Shown here in pieces: positions 16,817-25,214 of a stretch of 64,000 nucleotides of DNA. Positions within the stretch are counted from its first letter, which is position 1, and every line of letters starts with the position of its first letter. Made by a program: the position numbers and the translations under genes. The stretch covers positions 35,812 through 99,811 of the forward strand of contig WOZJ01000050.1 in assembly GCA_011620345.1 (NCBI GenBank). Reading direction: 5' to 3'. The stretch comes from Nitrospirota bacterium (lineage in GTDB: Bacteria > UBA2233). A model generated the notes under the pieces. The model was not told where the DNA came from. It made no database searches and saw nothing but the letters and a program-made list of their open reading frames with translations.

Positions 16817-16846
16817 TTGACGCTCTATTTTATTTCAAAGTAAGAT
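16817..16846 (+). promoter_or_regulatory. Sigma70-type promoter for rplU-rpmA operon
   Basis: TTGACG (16817-16822) and TAAGAT (16841-16846) are separated by 18 bp in the AT-rich gap between divergent metK and rplU. Transcription would start near 16853, leaving a leader of about 38 nt with a GCGGAGGAA ribosome site before the GTG at 16891. Confidence 0.6.
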
Positions 16847-16890
16847 AAAAGAAAAGGATTCAAGAAACTTGCAGCGGAGGAATCAGAAAC

Positions 16891-17211
16891 GTGGAGGTTC
16901 AAGAGGTTATTTTTTCCCATTCCGGCATTCAGTTTAACGCCAAGGTAGGGGATACGCTATCTCTTAGGGGTCATTTAGGCGATGCAGGGGAAATCCTCGA
17001 GGTGGGAAGTGTTCTCGCCGTAAAGATGGAAGGCGGGATCAAGTTTGGAGCGCCGTACATCAAAGGCGCTAAGGTAGGCCTTGGGGTTCTAGGGCACACC
17101 AAAGGGCCGAAGGTGCGGGTCTTCAAAATGATACGAAGGAAGCGTCGCCGCATGACTCTCGGATACAGGGACCTTCGGACCCTAGTTAAAGTTCAAGCGA
17201 TCAGCGCATAA
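16891..17211 (+). CDS. rplU: 50S ribosomal protein L21
   Basis: 106 residues, GTG start behind GCGGAGGAA. The C-terminal 'GHTKGPKVRVFKMIRRKRRR' with its basic run and the terminal 'LVKVQAI' are the L21 signature; it binds 23S rRNA domain VI. It is followed 23 bp later by rpmA, the standard bacterial L21-L27 pair, which leads to obgE after an inserted J-protein gene. A promoter is visible upstream at 16817-16846. Confidence 0.95.
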   Translation: MEVQEVIFSHSGIQFNAKVGDTLSLRGHLGDAGEILEVGSVLAVKMEGGIKFGAPYIKGAKVGLGVLGHTKGPKVRVFKMIRRKRRRMTLGYRDLRTLVKVQAISA

Positions 17212-17234
17212 GTAGACTTTAGGAGGAGAAGGCT

Positions 17235-17495
17235 ATGGCACACAAAAAGGGGCAGGGCTCGTCTAGGAACGGCCGAGACTCTGCAGGCAAGCGGCTTGGC
17301 GTAAAGATGTTCGAGGGGGAGGCGGCAAAAGCGGGCAATATTATCGTCCGTCAGCTCGGTACCAAGTTTCATCCGGGGTTGAACGTGGGCATGGGAAGGG
17401 ACTATACCCTGTTTGCCAAAAAAGATGGCAGGGTAGTCTTCAAGCAGAGCGGGTCCCGTCAGACAGTTCACGTGGTTCAAGAATTGCAGGCTTGA
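17235..17495 (+). CDS. rpmA: 50S ribosomal protein L27
   Basis: 86 residues beginning '[20 protein letters not shown]', the L27 signature whose N-terminal tail reaches the peptidyl-transferase centre. There is no Firmicutes-type cleaved N-terminal extension. '[11 protein letters not shown]'-like segment and '[12 protein letters not shown]' follow normally. Ribosome site AGGAGGAGAAGG lies before the ATG. Confidence 0.97.
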   Translation: MAHKKGQGSSRNGRDSAGKRLGVKMFEGEAAKAGNIIVRQLGTKFHPGLNVGMGRDYTLFAKKDGRVVFKQSGSRQTVHVVQELQA

Positions 17496-17591
17496 GCGTT
17501 TTTCTGAATGTCAGGCCAGGTTGTTTGGTTTATTTTATAGAAGAACGTACAAACTTTTGCAGGCAGTTTCGCGCGATACGGAACAGAACGA

Positions 17592-18542
17592 ATGGTTGCG
17601 TATAAAGATTACTACGCGATTTTAGGCGTCCCAAAAAGCGCGACGCCCGATGAGATCAAGAAGGCTTACCGAAAGCTTGCCAAACAGTGGCATCCCGACA
17701 AGCATGCCGGCGACAAGAAAAATGAGGCCGAAGCGAGGTTTAAGGAAATTTCCGAGGCCAACGCCGTCCTTTCGGACCCAGAAAAGCGCAAGCAGTACGA
17801 TATGCTTGGCGGCCAGTTTCGAGAAGGTCAGGAGTTTACGGCCCCCCCGGGCTACCAAGGGTTCCGCGTTCATGTGGGCGACTTGGGCGATTTGGAGGGC
17901 TTAGGCGATTTCAGCGATTTCTTCAGGACCCTTTTTGGGGGGGATGCCTTTGGGGCTGGGTCCTCCAAAAGGGCGAGCCCTTTTGGACATGCAAGGCAGC
18001 GGGCCTCACGGGAATGGCCTGGACCCGAGCGTACACCCAAGGAAGAAGAGATTTCTTTGAGCCTCGAAGAGGCGCACGAAGGATGCACGAAGACGCTCGA
18101 GCTCTCAATTCAGGCCCCTCAAGGCCTTGGAATGGCCTCGAAGGGGCGGCGGGTAACCATCCGAATCCCTAAGGGCGTGAGGGATGGGGAGCGTATCCGT
18201 GTATCTCTGCCCGAAGGCGATATATATTTTAAAGTAAGGCTCCAAGAGCATCCTCGTTTTCGTCTCGAGGGCGACAACCTCATCGCTAAGGTGCCGCTAT
18301 TCCCATGGGAAGCGGCGCTGGGTGCAGAAAAAGAGGTTCCTACGCTTTCCGGAGGCGTTCGAATTAAAATTCCGCCCAAAACAAACTCCGGGACGAAGCT
18401 ACGGGTGCGGGGCAAGGGGTTCGCGAAAAAAAGCGGGCCGCCTGGCGATTTGATCGTCGAGGCTGCCGTCGTGTTTCCGGAACGTATGCCAGACAAGGCG
18501 CTTGAACTCTTCAGGGAGCTGGCCTTGGTATGTCAGGGGTAG
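17592..18542 (+). CDS. cbpA: DnaJ-class co-chaperone without zinc finger (CbpA-like)
   Basis: 316 residues. The J domain (about 5-70) has '[20 protein letters not shown]' and the HPD motif in 'WHPDKH'. A Gly/Phe-rich linker (about 85-140) follows, then two C-terminal substrate-binding domains ending with '[16 protein letters not shown]'. The CxxCxGxG zinc finger of DnaJ is absent, making it a type II J protein of the CbpA class. It would stimulate DnaK ATPase. Unusually, it sits between rpmA and obgE and ends 4 bp before obgE, so it is probably cotranscribed with ribosome-assembly genes. Confidence 0.9.
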   Translation: MVAYKDYYAILGVPKSATPDEIKKAYRKLAKQWHPDKHAGDKKNEAEARFKEISEANAVLSDPEKRKQYDMLGGQFREGQEFTAPPGYQGFRVHVGDLGDLEGLGDFSDFFRTLFGGDAFGAGSSKRASPFGHARQRASREWPGPERTPKEEEISLSLEEAHEGCTKTLELSIQAPQGLGMASKGRRVTIRIPKGVRDGERIRVSLPEGDIYFKVRLQEHPRFRLEGDNLIAKVPLFPWEAALGAEKEVPTLSGGVRIKIPPKTNSGTKLRVRGKGFAKKSGPPGDLIVEAAVVFPERMPDKALELFRELALVCQG

Positions 18543-18546
18543 GGGA

Positions 18547-19539
18547 ATGCGGTTCGTCGACGAGGTTCACAAAGTCGTCGCCCAAGGTGGAGCCGGGGGA
18601 AACGGTTGTGCCAGCTTTCGAAGGACACGATCTAGTCCCAGGGGTGGGCCGGACGGCGGCGACGGCGGCGACGGCGGCGATGTCGTGCTTGAAGGCTCGA
18701 GTCGTATGGAAACCCTCGAAGACTTCTTGTATGCCCCGCTTTGGAGGGCGGAGCACGGCGAGCACGGGCAGGGGAACGGCCGAAAAGGAAGGCGAGGCCA
18801 CGATTTGACGGTTGCCCTTCCGTTGGGTACGGTCGTGAAAGACCACGAGACGAAAGCCGTCCTCTTTGAGATCCTCGAGGATGGACAGAAGTTTGCCCTT
18901 GCCAAAGGCGGTAAAGGCGGGTACGGAAACGCAAGGTTCGTGACCTCGACCAACCAGGCGCCAAGGTGGGCAACCCCGGGGCAAAAAGGGCAAACACAGG
19001 CTTGCTCGCTAGAATTAAAGCTTCTGTCGGACCTTGGGTTTGTAGGCCTGCCTAGCGTGGGCAAATCCTCGCTTCTTCGTTCCCTGACCCGTGCAATGCC
19101 AAAGGTTGCGGCCTATCCCTTTACGACGACAGCACCCGTGCTTGGCGTGCTGGCGGGTGAGGGGATGAAGCGTTGCACCATCGCCGACATGCCTGGGTTG
19201 ATCGAGGGGGCCCATCAAGGGCGGGGTCTAGGAATTCGGTTTTTACGGCACATCGAGCGAAGCAAGGCCCTTGTGATTGTCCTAGACGCGGCGCTTTCCG
19301 ATCCGACCCCAAAAAGGGCCTTTGAAATCGTTAGAGATGAGCTCTTCAGTTACAACCCTGCCTTAATGGCTCGCGTGCAGGCCATCCTTCTGAATAAGAT
19401 TGATCTCCTAGCAGACGGGAGCCTTAATGAACATAACGAGGAGTTTTTCCGAGCCTTAGGGTTTGAGGTAATCTCCGTCTCTGCACGTTACGGGACAAAC
19501 ATCGAATCCCTGATTCATTATTTACTACGGACAACATAA
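18547..19539 (+). CDS. obgE: Obg family ribosome-assembly GTPase
   Basis: 330 residues from ATG 18547 ('MRFVDEVHKVVAQGG'); an upstream in-frame start overlapping the previous gene is less likely. The Obg domain has the Gly-rich loops 'GGPDGGDGGDGGDVV', encoded by a GGCGGCGAC microrepeat, and 'AKGGKGGYGNA'. The G domain has 'GLPSVGKSSLLR' (P-loop), 'DMPGLIEGA' (G3) and 'NKIDLL' (G4). It acts in late 50S assembly and stress signalling. The long C-terminal OCT domain of some Obg proteins is absent. It is followed by proB after 3 bp. Confidence 0.95.
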   Translation: MRFVDEVHKVVAQGGAGGNGCASFRRTRSSPRGGPDGGDGGDGGDVVLEGSSRMETLEDFLYAPLWRAEHGEHGQGNGRKGRRGHDLTVALPLGTVVKDHETKAVLFEILEDGQKFALAKGGKGGYGNARFVTSTNQAPRWATPGQKGQTQACSLELKLLSDLGFVGLPSVGKSSLLRSLTRAMPKVAAYPFTTTAPVLGVLAGEGMKRCTIADMPGLIEGAHQGRGLGIRFLRHIERSKALVIVLDAALSDPTPKRAFEIVRDELFSYNPALMARVQAILLNKIDLLADGSLNEHNEEFFRALGFEVISVSARYGTNIESLIHYLLRTT

Positions 19540-19542
19540 GAC

Positions 19543-20679
19543 ATGGATCTACGCAATCAGCAGCTCAAAAGGATCGTCATAAAAATCGGCAGCCACGTAC
19601 TTTCCCAGGGTCAAACCCTAAACCCAAAACGTGTTCAAGCGCTCACGAGGGATATCGTCAACCTCAAGAAGGCCCTAGGGGCTGAGGTTGTGCTGGTTAG
19701 CTCTGGCGCCGTCATGACCGGGAGGATGCTTGTCCAAACGAACGGAAAGCCTGTTTCGGTGGGCATCAAGCAGGCGTTGGCGGCCGTTGGGCAGGCCAAG
19801 CTCATGGAGATCTATTCGTGGGCATTCGCCGAGCACGGCATGAACGTCGCTCAGGTTCTTTTGACCCATGACGACTTAGAGTGCCGCGAGCGGTACTTGA
19901 ACGCGAAGCGGACGTTCGTAACGCTCCTTAAGCTAGGGATGATTCCCATCGTCAACGAGAACGATACGGTGAGCACCGAAGAAATTCGCTTTGGCGATAA
20001 CGACAGGCTGTCTGCGGAAGTTGCGGGGCTCGTAGGGGCCGATACGCTCGTTTTGCTGAGCGATGTGGAAGGGCTCTTTACGGATGACCCAAAGACAAAC
20101 CCGTCGGCGAAGCTTATTTCCACGGTCGAGGCGGTAGGCGAATCGTTGCTTGGCTCGTTTAGCGAGTCGAAGTCGCAGCATGGAACCGGGGGGATCCGCT
20201 CCAAAATTCTGGCTGCCAAAATTGCGACGGAGCTAGGCCTCGGTGTTTGGATTCTTCCCGGCCACAAAGAGGACGTGCTTTGCCAGGCGCTCGTCGAGAG
20301 CAAGAGGATGGGGACGTTCTTTTTGCCCGCCAAAAACCCGCTCAACACGAAAAGGCACTGGATTTACCATACGCTCAAGGTCAAAGGCGAAATCGTCATC
20401 GATGCGGGCTGCGAAAAAGCGATCTTGCTCAAGGGCAAGAGTCTTCTTGCTCAAGGGATTGTCGATGTTCGAGGGGATTTTTCCAGGCAGAGCACGGTCT
20501 GGATTCGCAATGCAGAAGGCCAGTTCCTCGGCAAAGGGCTCTGCGGCCCCTCTTCTCAAGAGTTACGGGATGTTCTTGGCCTTAAGCCTGAAAAGGATAA
20601 GGATGTTGAAGCTCAAAAAAACGAGAGGGGGATCGAGGTGGTCCACAGGGACAACCTGATCTTGACGGCCCCCGCGTAA
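19543..20679 (+). CDS. proB: Glutamate 5-kinase with C-terminal PUA domain
   Basis: First step of proline synthesis: ATP-dependent phosphorylation of glutamate. 378 residues. The amino-acid kinase domain shows 'IVIKIGSHVLS' at the N-terminus, 'LVSSGAVMTG', 'NENDTVSTEEI' and 'GTGGIRSKILAAKIA'. The C-terminal ~80 residues ('KGEIVIDAGCEKAIL') form a PUA domain, as in most bacterial ProB. It starts 3 bp after obgE and precedes proA by 29 bp, the common obgE-proB-proA arrangement. Confidence 0.95.
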   Translation: MDLRNQQLKRIVIKIGSHVLSQGQTLNPKRVQALTRDIVNLKKALGAEVVLVSSGAVMTGRMLVQTNGKPVSVGIKQALAAVGQAKLMEIYSWAFAEHGMNVAQVLLTHDDLECRERYLNAKRTFVTLLKLGMIPIVNENDTVSTEEIRFGDNDRLSAEVAGLVGADTLVLLSDVEGLFTDDPKTNPSAKLISTVEAVGESLLGSFSESKSQHGTGGIRSKILAAKIATELGLGVWILPGHKEDVLCQALVESKRMGTFFLPAKNPLNTKRHWIYHTLKVKGEIVIDAGCEKAILLKGKSLLAQGIVDVRGDFSRQSTVWIRNAEGQFLGKGLCGPSSQELRDVLGLKPEKDKDVEAQKNERGIEVVHRDNLILTAPA

Positions 20680-20708
20680 AACTCTTATCCCGCCAGAAAG
20701 GTTAGCGT

Positions 20709-21962
20709 ATGGATCAGACACCCCCGGCTTGGCTTGTTTCGCTTAAAAAAGCCCAAAGGCAGCTTGCATTGTCCAATCGCGCCAAGAAGGACCAGGCGAT
20801 CCTCGAGGCGGCAAGGATGCTTCAGGAGAACGCAGGGATCCTGCTCGAAGCCAACGCGTCCGATACGGCTCGGGCCGAGTCGCAGGGCATGAAAAAATCT
20901 ATGGTCGACAGACTCTTGCTTACGCCGGAGCGGATCAAGGCCATGGCGGACGGGCTGCGGGAGGTTGCCGCGCTCGATGACCCGGTAGGAAGCATCGCGC
21001 ATATCCAGGTTCGCCCCAACGGCTTACAGGTTGGCAAGATGCGGATTCCATTGGGGGTCGTTTTAATCATCTACGAATCCAGACCTAACGTGACGATCGA
21101 TGCCGCCGGGCTGTGCATGAAATCGGGAAACGGCTGCATTCTAAAGGGGGGTCGTGAGGCGTTCGAGACGAACCATGCCTTGATCGGGATTTTTAAGGAT
21201 TCCCTAGAAGCCGCCGGGCTTCCACAAGATGCCGTTCATCTCTTGCCGATGGCGTCACGATCCGAGCTGCCCCAGCTTCTTTCCCTTGCCGGTTGGATAG
21301 ACCTTGCGATCCCGCGGGGAGGAGAAGACCTGATTCGTTTCGTGACGGAGCATGCGAGGGTCCCCGTCGTTCAGCACTTCAAGGGCGTTTGCCATGCCTT
21401 CCTCGAAGCCTCGGCGGACCTTGAGATGGCCAAAGCGGTCGTCATCAACGCAAAGACGAGCCGGCCTTCCGTGTGCAACGCGTTGGAGACCCTGCTAGTG
21501 GATGACAAGCTTTCGCAAGCGTTCCTCGAGGAGCTTTTCACGGCGCTGCTAAAGGCTGGGATCGAGGTTAGGGCCTGCCCCGAGCTCTACGGACAGTTCG
21601 GACGCCTAGGGCTTGCAAAAGCCTCCGATGAGGACTTTGGCCGGGAATTTCTGGAGATGACCCTGGCCGCAAAGCGCGTCCAAGGTCTTAAGGGGGCGAT
21701 TGAGCACATCGAGCGCTTTGGCTCGCTTCATACCGAAACGATCGTCACAAACGACCTTCAATGCGCAGAGACGTTCCTTCGGCATGTGGAGGCTTCTTGC
21801 GTTATGGTCAACGCCTCGACGAGGTTTAACGACGGGTTCGAGCTGGGGCTTGGCGCGGAGATTGGGATCTCCACATCGAAGCTCCACGCCTTCGGCCCGA
21901 TGGGCCTTCGTGAGCTGACCACGGAGAAATTCGTCGTCGTCGGAAACGGGCAGGTTCGCTAG
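20709..21962 (+). CDS. proA: Glutamate-5-semialdehyde dehydrogenase (gamma-glutamyl phosphate reductase)
   Basis: Second step of proline synthesis, NADPH reduction of gamma-glutamyl phosphate. 417 residues with 'GVVLIIYESRPNVTIDAA', 'LKGGREAFETNHAL' and 'DLAIPRGGEDLI'. The catalytic Cys lies in 'SRPSVCNALETLL', and the C-terminal 'MGLRELTTEKFVVVGNGQVR' is typical. It is followed one base later by nadD. Confidence 0.96.
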   Translation: MDQTPPAWLVSLKKAQRQLALSNRAKKDQAILEAARMLQENAGILLEANASDTARAESQGMKKSMVDRLLLTPERIKAMADGLREVAALDDPVGSIAHIQVRPNGLQVGKMRIPLGVVLIIYESRPNVTIDAAGLCMKSGNGCILKGGREAFETNHALIGIFKDSLEAAGLPQDAVHLLPMASRSELPQLLSLAGWIDLAIPRGGEDLIRFVTEHARVPVVQHFKGVCHAFLEASADLEMAKAVVINAKTSRPSVCNALETLLVDDKLSQAFLEELFTALLKAGIEVRACPELYGQFGRLGLAKASDEDFGREFLEMTLAAKRVQGLKGAIEHIERFGSLHTETIVTNDLQCAETFLRHVEASCVMVNASTRFNDGFELGLGAEIGISTSKLHAFGPMGLRELTTEKFVVVGNGQVR

Positions 21963-21963
21963 G

Positions 21964-22686
21964 TTGCAAAGAGCCGTTCCGTTGGGTATTTTCGGAGGGA
22001 CGTTCGATCCGGTACACATCGGGCACCTAAGGGGTGCAGAGGAAGTGGCGGAGCTTTTGGGGATCGAGCGCGTCTTGTTCGTACCGACGGGTTTTGCCAG
22101 GCATAAAGAGCTTGCAAGCCTTGCCTCTCCGGAAGATAGGCTCACGATGCTCGAGCTGGCCGTTGCTTCCAACCCAAGGTTCGGTGTGTTGCGCTACGAA
22201 ATAGAGCACCCGGAGCACGCCTCGTACACCTACTACACGCTCAAGCATCTTCATGAAACCGTCCTTTCGAGCGGGCAAAAGCCTTTTTTGATCCTCGGGG
22301 AGGACGCGTTCGCGGGGTTTCCAAAATGGCACCGGTTTCAAGAGGTGCTCGAAATGTGCCATATCGCCGTGATGGCAAGGCCCCCGATCGGCCTTCCTTC
22401 TATTCCTGCTGCCCTTAAAGGGTTAGAGAGCCAGGCCGTTTCCTCGGAAGTCTTGCATGTTCGCCTCCAGAGCGGCAACGGCCTCTACGAGTGCCGTGTC
22501 ACGCCGCTTGACATATCTTCGAGTCGGGTTCGGGAGAGGTGTTTGACCGGACGGTCTGTTCGTTACCTCGTCCCGGAGGAGGCCTTTCGCTTTATCCAAG
22601 AAAGAGGGCTTTATCGAAAACCCCTAAACCCACAGAGAAACCCAACCCAAAAGGAGGCTGAATGGGATTTCAAGCGAACTCCCTAG
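21964..22686 (+). CDS. nadD: Nicotinate-nucleotide adenylyltransferase
   Basis: Adenylates nicotinate mononucleotide in NAD synthesis. 240 residues from a TTG at 21964. The nucleotidyltransferase motif 'GIFGGTFDPVHIGHLRGAEE' starts near residue 8, and 'DISSSRVRERCLTGRSVRYLV' is the C-terminal ISSxxIR motif. The extended C-terminal tail overlaps the next gene by 25 bp, and the ribosome site of rsfS (AAAGGAGG) lies inside nadD, indicating coupling. This nadD-rsfS pairing is conserved in bacteria. Confidence 0.94.
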   Translation: MQRAVPLGIFGGTFDPVHIGHLRGAEEVAELLGIERVLFVPTGFARHKELASLASPEDRLTMLELAVASNPRFGVLRYEIEHPEHASYTYYTLKHLHETVLSSGQKPFLILGEDAFAGFPKWHRFQEVLEMCHIAVMARPPIGLPSIPAALKGLESQAVSSEVLHVRLQSGNGLYECRVTPLDISSSRVRERCLTGRSVRYLVPEEAFRFIQERGLYRKPLNPQRNPTQKEAEWDFKRTP

Positions 22687-23039
22687 CACAACAACTCTTG
22701 GAGATCGCGCTAGATAAAAAAGCGGAGAACCCGGCCGTATACAGGGTATCTCCGGTAGTGGACTATGCGGATACCTTGATTGTTTTGACAATCCACAACC
22801 CAAACCATGCCAAGGCCGTAACCGAGGCGATGGCTCAGGGTGCAAAGCCGGCATTCGGGCCGCCTCTTTCGATCGAAGGCCAGGACACGAACTGGGCCAT
22901 CCTGGACTTTGGCGATGTGATCGTCCACCTTTTTGAGAAGGAGACCAGGGAGTACTACGATCTTGACGGCCTTTGGATGGATATGCGCTCCGAGCAAACA
23001 AACGCGTTTCCCGTTTCTTCGCGTGGCTTCCTGGGATAG
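22662..23039 (+). CDS. rsfS: Ribosomal silencing factor RsfS
   Basis: 125 residues. RsfS (Iojap/DUF143) binds L14 on the 50S subunit and blocks subunit joining under starvation. The sequence has the expected 'DYADTLIVLTIHNPNHAKAV' core and 'WAILDFGDVIVHLFEKETRE' followed by 'YYDLDGLWMD'. It overlaps nadD upstream and the probable comF start downstream. Confidence 0.94.
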   Translation: MGFQANSLAQQLLEIALDKKAENPAVYRVSPVVDYADTLIVLTIHNPNHAKAVTEAMAQGAKPAFGPPLSIEGQDTNWAILDFGDVIVHLFEKETREYYDLDGLWMDMRSEQTNAFPVSSRGFLG

Positions 23040-23823
23040 CCCTTTTCGGTGGGCTAAGGAGGGGTTTCTAGCGTTAGGAGGCGCCCTGATCGAGCCAGAG
23101 TGCCCGTTGTGTGATACCCCCGTCTTCTTCCATCCAGGGTCATTGCTTTGCCCCGCATGCGAAAAGGATCTCTTGGCTCTTCGATTGTCCGGGCCTGTCT
23201 GCTCTTGCTGCGCCCTCCCCATTAAGGACGGTGAAACTGACCCCTGCGTTGAATGTAGGCTCGATCCGTTGGCGCTCCAAAGGACGAGCGCTTTTTTCAG
23301 CTACGAAGGGGCGGTGCGTTCCTTGCTCGTACTTTGGAAGAAGAGGGCGAACCCGTGCCTTCGGCGGTATCTTCTTCGAATATGGGCCTCAAGCTTGCAA
23401 GAAGGACTTCCGCCGTTCCCCCCAGGGGCCGTCGTGGTGGGGGTTGAGCCTCATCCAAATCGTCTCCTGGCCAGAGGGTTCGATCCTGTCCTGCCGTTTG
23501 TGCGTTCTTTGTCCAAGTCTTTTTGTATTCCAACCCTCCGCGCCCTCGTTCGAACGCACGATGCTCCCCATCAAGCCGCCCTTCCTGCCAGGGAACGCGA
23601 AAAGAACGTCAAAGGAAGCTTTCTGCTGAGGTCCGGGATGGATAGGGAGATTCAAGGCCGTCCGGTTGTGCTTGTAGATGACGTGATGACGACGGGGGCC
23701 ACGCTAAACGAGGCCGCAAAGGCCCTAAGGAAGGCCAAGCCCGGTTATATTCTAGGGGTTGTTTTTGCAAGGACGCTTAAGGGTAGGCAAGGCTTCCCCT
23801 TAATCTCGAAACCAAGGGGGTGA
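23023..23823 (+). CDS. comF: ComF-like amidophosphoribosyltransferase-fold protein
   Basis: 266 residues if started at GTG 23023, inside the rsfS end; the N-terminus of longer in-frame versions is out of character. A zinc-binding N-terminal region has 'CPLC', 'CPAC', 'CSCC' and 'CVEC' pairs. The C-terminal half is a type I phosphoribosyltransferase with the PRPP motif 'VVLVDDVMTTGATL'. In transformable bacteria ComF is a cytoplasmic competence protein, with the related GntX in others. A ComEA-like gene is also in this window at 33.6 kb, but no other competence genes are visible. Its 3' end overlaps the convergent MglA-like gene by 24 bp. Confidence 0.88.
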   Translation: MASWDSPFRWAKEGFLALGGALIEPECPLCDTPVFFHPGSLLCPACEKDLLALRLSGPVCSCCALPIKDGETDPCVECRLDPLALQRTSAFFSYEGAVRSLLVLWKKRANPCLRRYLLRIWASSLQEGLPPFPPGAVVVGVEPHPNRLLARGFDPVLPFVRSLSKSFCIPTLRALVRTHDAPHQAALPAREREKNVKGSFLLRSGMDREIQGRPVVLVDDVMTTGATLNEAAKALRKAKPGYILGVVFARTLKGRQGFPLISKPRG

Positions 23824-24423
23824 CCCCTTTTGGTCGGCGCTCGATCGTGAGACGGACTCTTTTGTGCTCTTATAGATGGCGTCAAATGTCTCGAGTACGC
23901 CTTTCCCCTCAATTGCTGCAGCCTCCACAAATGGGGCCTTCCAGGGGTTTAGCTCTGCTTCGAGCGTATGGATCGGAAGGATATCGGGGAGGTCCCGCTT
24001 GTTGTATTGAATGATGATGGGCAGGGTGTTTGGATCTTGCCCTTGTTCGCTCAGAAACCCGATAAGCTCTTCAAGGGCCGCCTTGTTGGCCGTTTTGGCT
24101 GTAGCCTGTGAGTCGTACACCATGACGATGCCATCTGCCCCCCGGAGGACAACTTTCCTTGCCTCCTTGTAAATCACTTGCCCCGGTACTGTGTAGACAT
24201 GGCAACGGGCCTTAAAGTTTCCCTCGAGCATATCTGCAACGTTCAGAAAATCGAAGAACAGCGTGCGTTCGTTGGCCGTGGGTACAATCAAAAGCTGCCT
24301 GGATTCTTTGTTTGGGAGCATGGCATGGAGCTTCTCGAGGTTGGTTGTCTTGCCCGACAGGGCCGGACCGGAGTAGACGACCTTTAAGACGACTTCCCTG
24401 TTGGCGTAGTGAATAAAAGGCAT
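23800..24423 (-). CDS. MglA-like small Ras-family GTPase
   Basis: 207 residues resembling MglA, the polarity GTPase of gliding and twitching bacteria. P-loop 'GPALSGKTT' spans residues 19-27, the switch-II motif is 'TVPGQVIYKEAR' (no classical DxxG Asp), and the base-recognition motif is 'NKRD'. The early segment 'ANREVVLKVVYSGPALSGKT' is very typical. No MglB roadblock partner lies next to it, although MglA needs one as GAP; it may be elsewhere. It is convergent with comF, overlapping its last 24 bp. A role in cell polarity or surface motility is inferred from the family. Confidence 0.88.
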   Translation of the reverse strand: MPFIHYANREVVLKVVYSGPALSGKTTNLEKLHAMLPNKESRQLLIVPTANERTLFFDFLNVADMLEGNFKARCHVYTVPGQVIYKEARKVVLRGADGIVMVYDSQATAKTANKAALEELIGFLSEQGQDPNTLPIIIQYNKRDLPDILPIHTLEAELNPWKAPFVEAAAIEGKGVLETFDAIYKSTKESVSRSSADQKGSPPWFRD

Positions 24424-24560
24424 TTCAACGCCCCTCGATCAATGCTGGTTTGTCCTTGAAGGGATCGGGGGTTACAAGCCAGGAAAGCCTTTCTGGGGAA
24501 GAAGAATCGTCTGGTAAGCCTTCGTAGGCCAAGGCGATCAACTGGGTTGTTCCTCGTAAA

Positions 24561-25214
24561 TCATACACCCCCGGGAATATTCACATTGAAGCGGATGTAG
24601 GAGCGTTGCCAAAGCTCCCCGATTTCGGGAACCAGGTTGACGCCTTTGATTTCCGCAAGGCCTGCATGAACTTCAATTCCGCTGACAGAGCCGTTATCGA
24701 TGCGTATGCGCCGAAACTCTTTTAGTGGAAGCTTCATATAATAGGCAAGGGCCGTACGGATGACGTCTCCGTGCGAAACGACAGCGAACGCTGCGACAGG
24801 CCGCTCTTTGGATGCCTCTTCGAGAAAGGCTACGGCGCGTTCCTGGACCCGGATGATCGGCTCGATTCCTTGCCCTGGGTTGAAGGAGGGGTCTTTTAAG
24901 TAGCGGAAGTAATTAGGGTCTTCTTTGAGTTCCGAAAAAAGCCTGCCTTCCCAGACCCCGTAACCCACCTCGCAGAGCGCTTGAGCGGGGGTAGGATCAA
25001 GAAGAAGTTCTTTGGCAATGATTTCTGCGCTCTCCGTGGTCCTAGGATAGGGAGAACAGTACACCCTTTCGATCGGTAACCCCTTGAGCACCCGGGCGGC
25101 CCACCGCATCTGAGTCTTTCCCGATTCATTGAGGCCCACCCAGGACGTTCCCATGACGCGCTGGGCCTTGTTCCAGTCTGTTTCCCCATGTCGAACGAGA
25201 ACAATGAGCCCCAT
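24561..25214 (-). CDS. Histidine phosphatase family protein (phosphoglycerate-mutase-like)
   Basis: 217 residues. The phosphate-accepting His lies in 'LVRHGETDWN' near the N-terminus, with 'YCSPYPRTTESAEII', Glu in 'EVGYGVWEG' and the second His in 'AVVSHGDVIRTAL'. This is the cofactor-dependent phosphatase/GpmB-like group, distinct from the true GpmA at 45.9 kb. Substrate unknown: a sugar phosphate, alpha-ribazole phosphate or nucleotide. Its ATG follows the thyX stop with no intervening base, so the two are coupled. Confidence 0.88.
   Translation of the reverse strand: MGLIVLVRHGETDWNKAQRVMGTSWVGLNESGKTQMRWAARVLKGLPIERVYCSPYPRTTESAEIIAKELLLDPTPAQALCEVGYGVWEGRLFSELKEDPNYFRYLKDPSFNPGQGIEPIIRVQERAVAFLEEASKERPVAAFAVVSHGDVIRTALAYYMKLPLKEFRRIRIDNGSVSGIEVHAGLAEIKGVNLVPEIGELWQRSYIRFNVNIPGGV

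Noticed and set aside
18650-18690. GGCGGCGAC microrepeat as a possible slippage or contingency locus
   Set aside because: It encodes the normal GGDGGDGGD loop of the Obg domain, which is Gly/Asp-rich in all Obg proteins.
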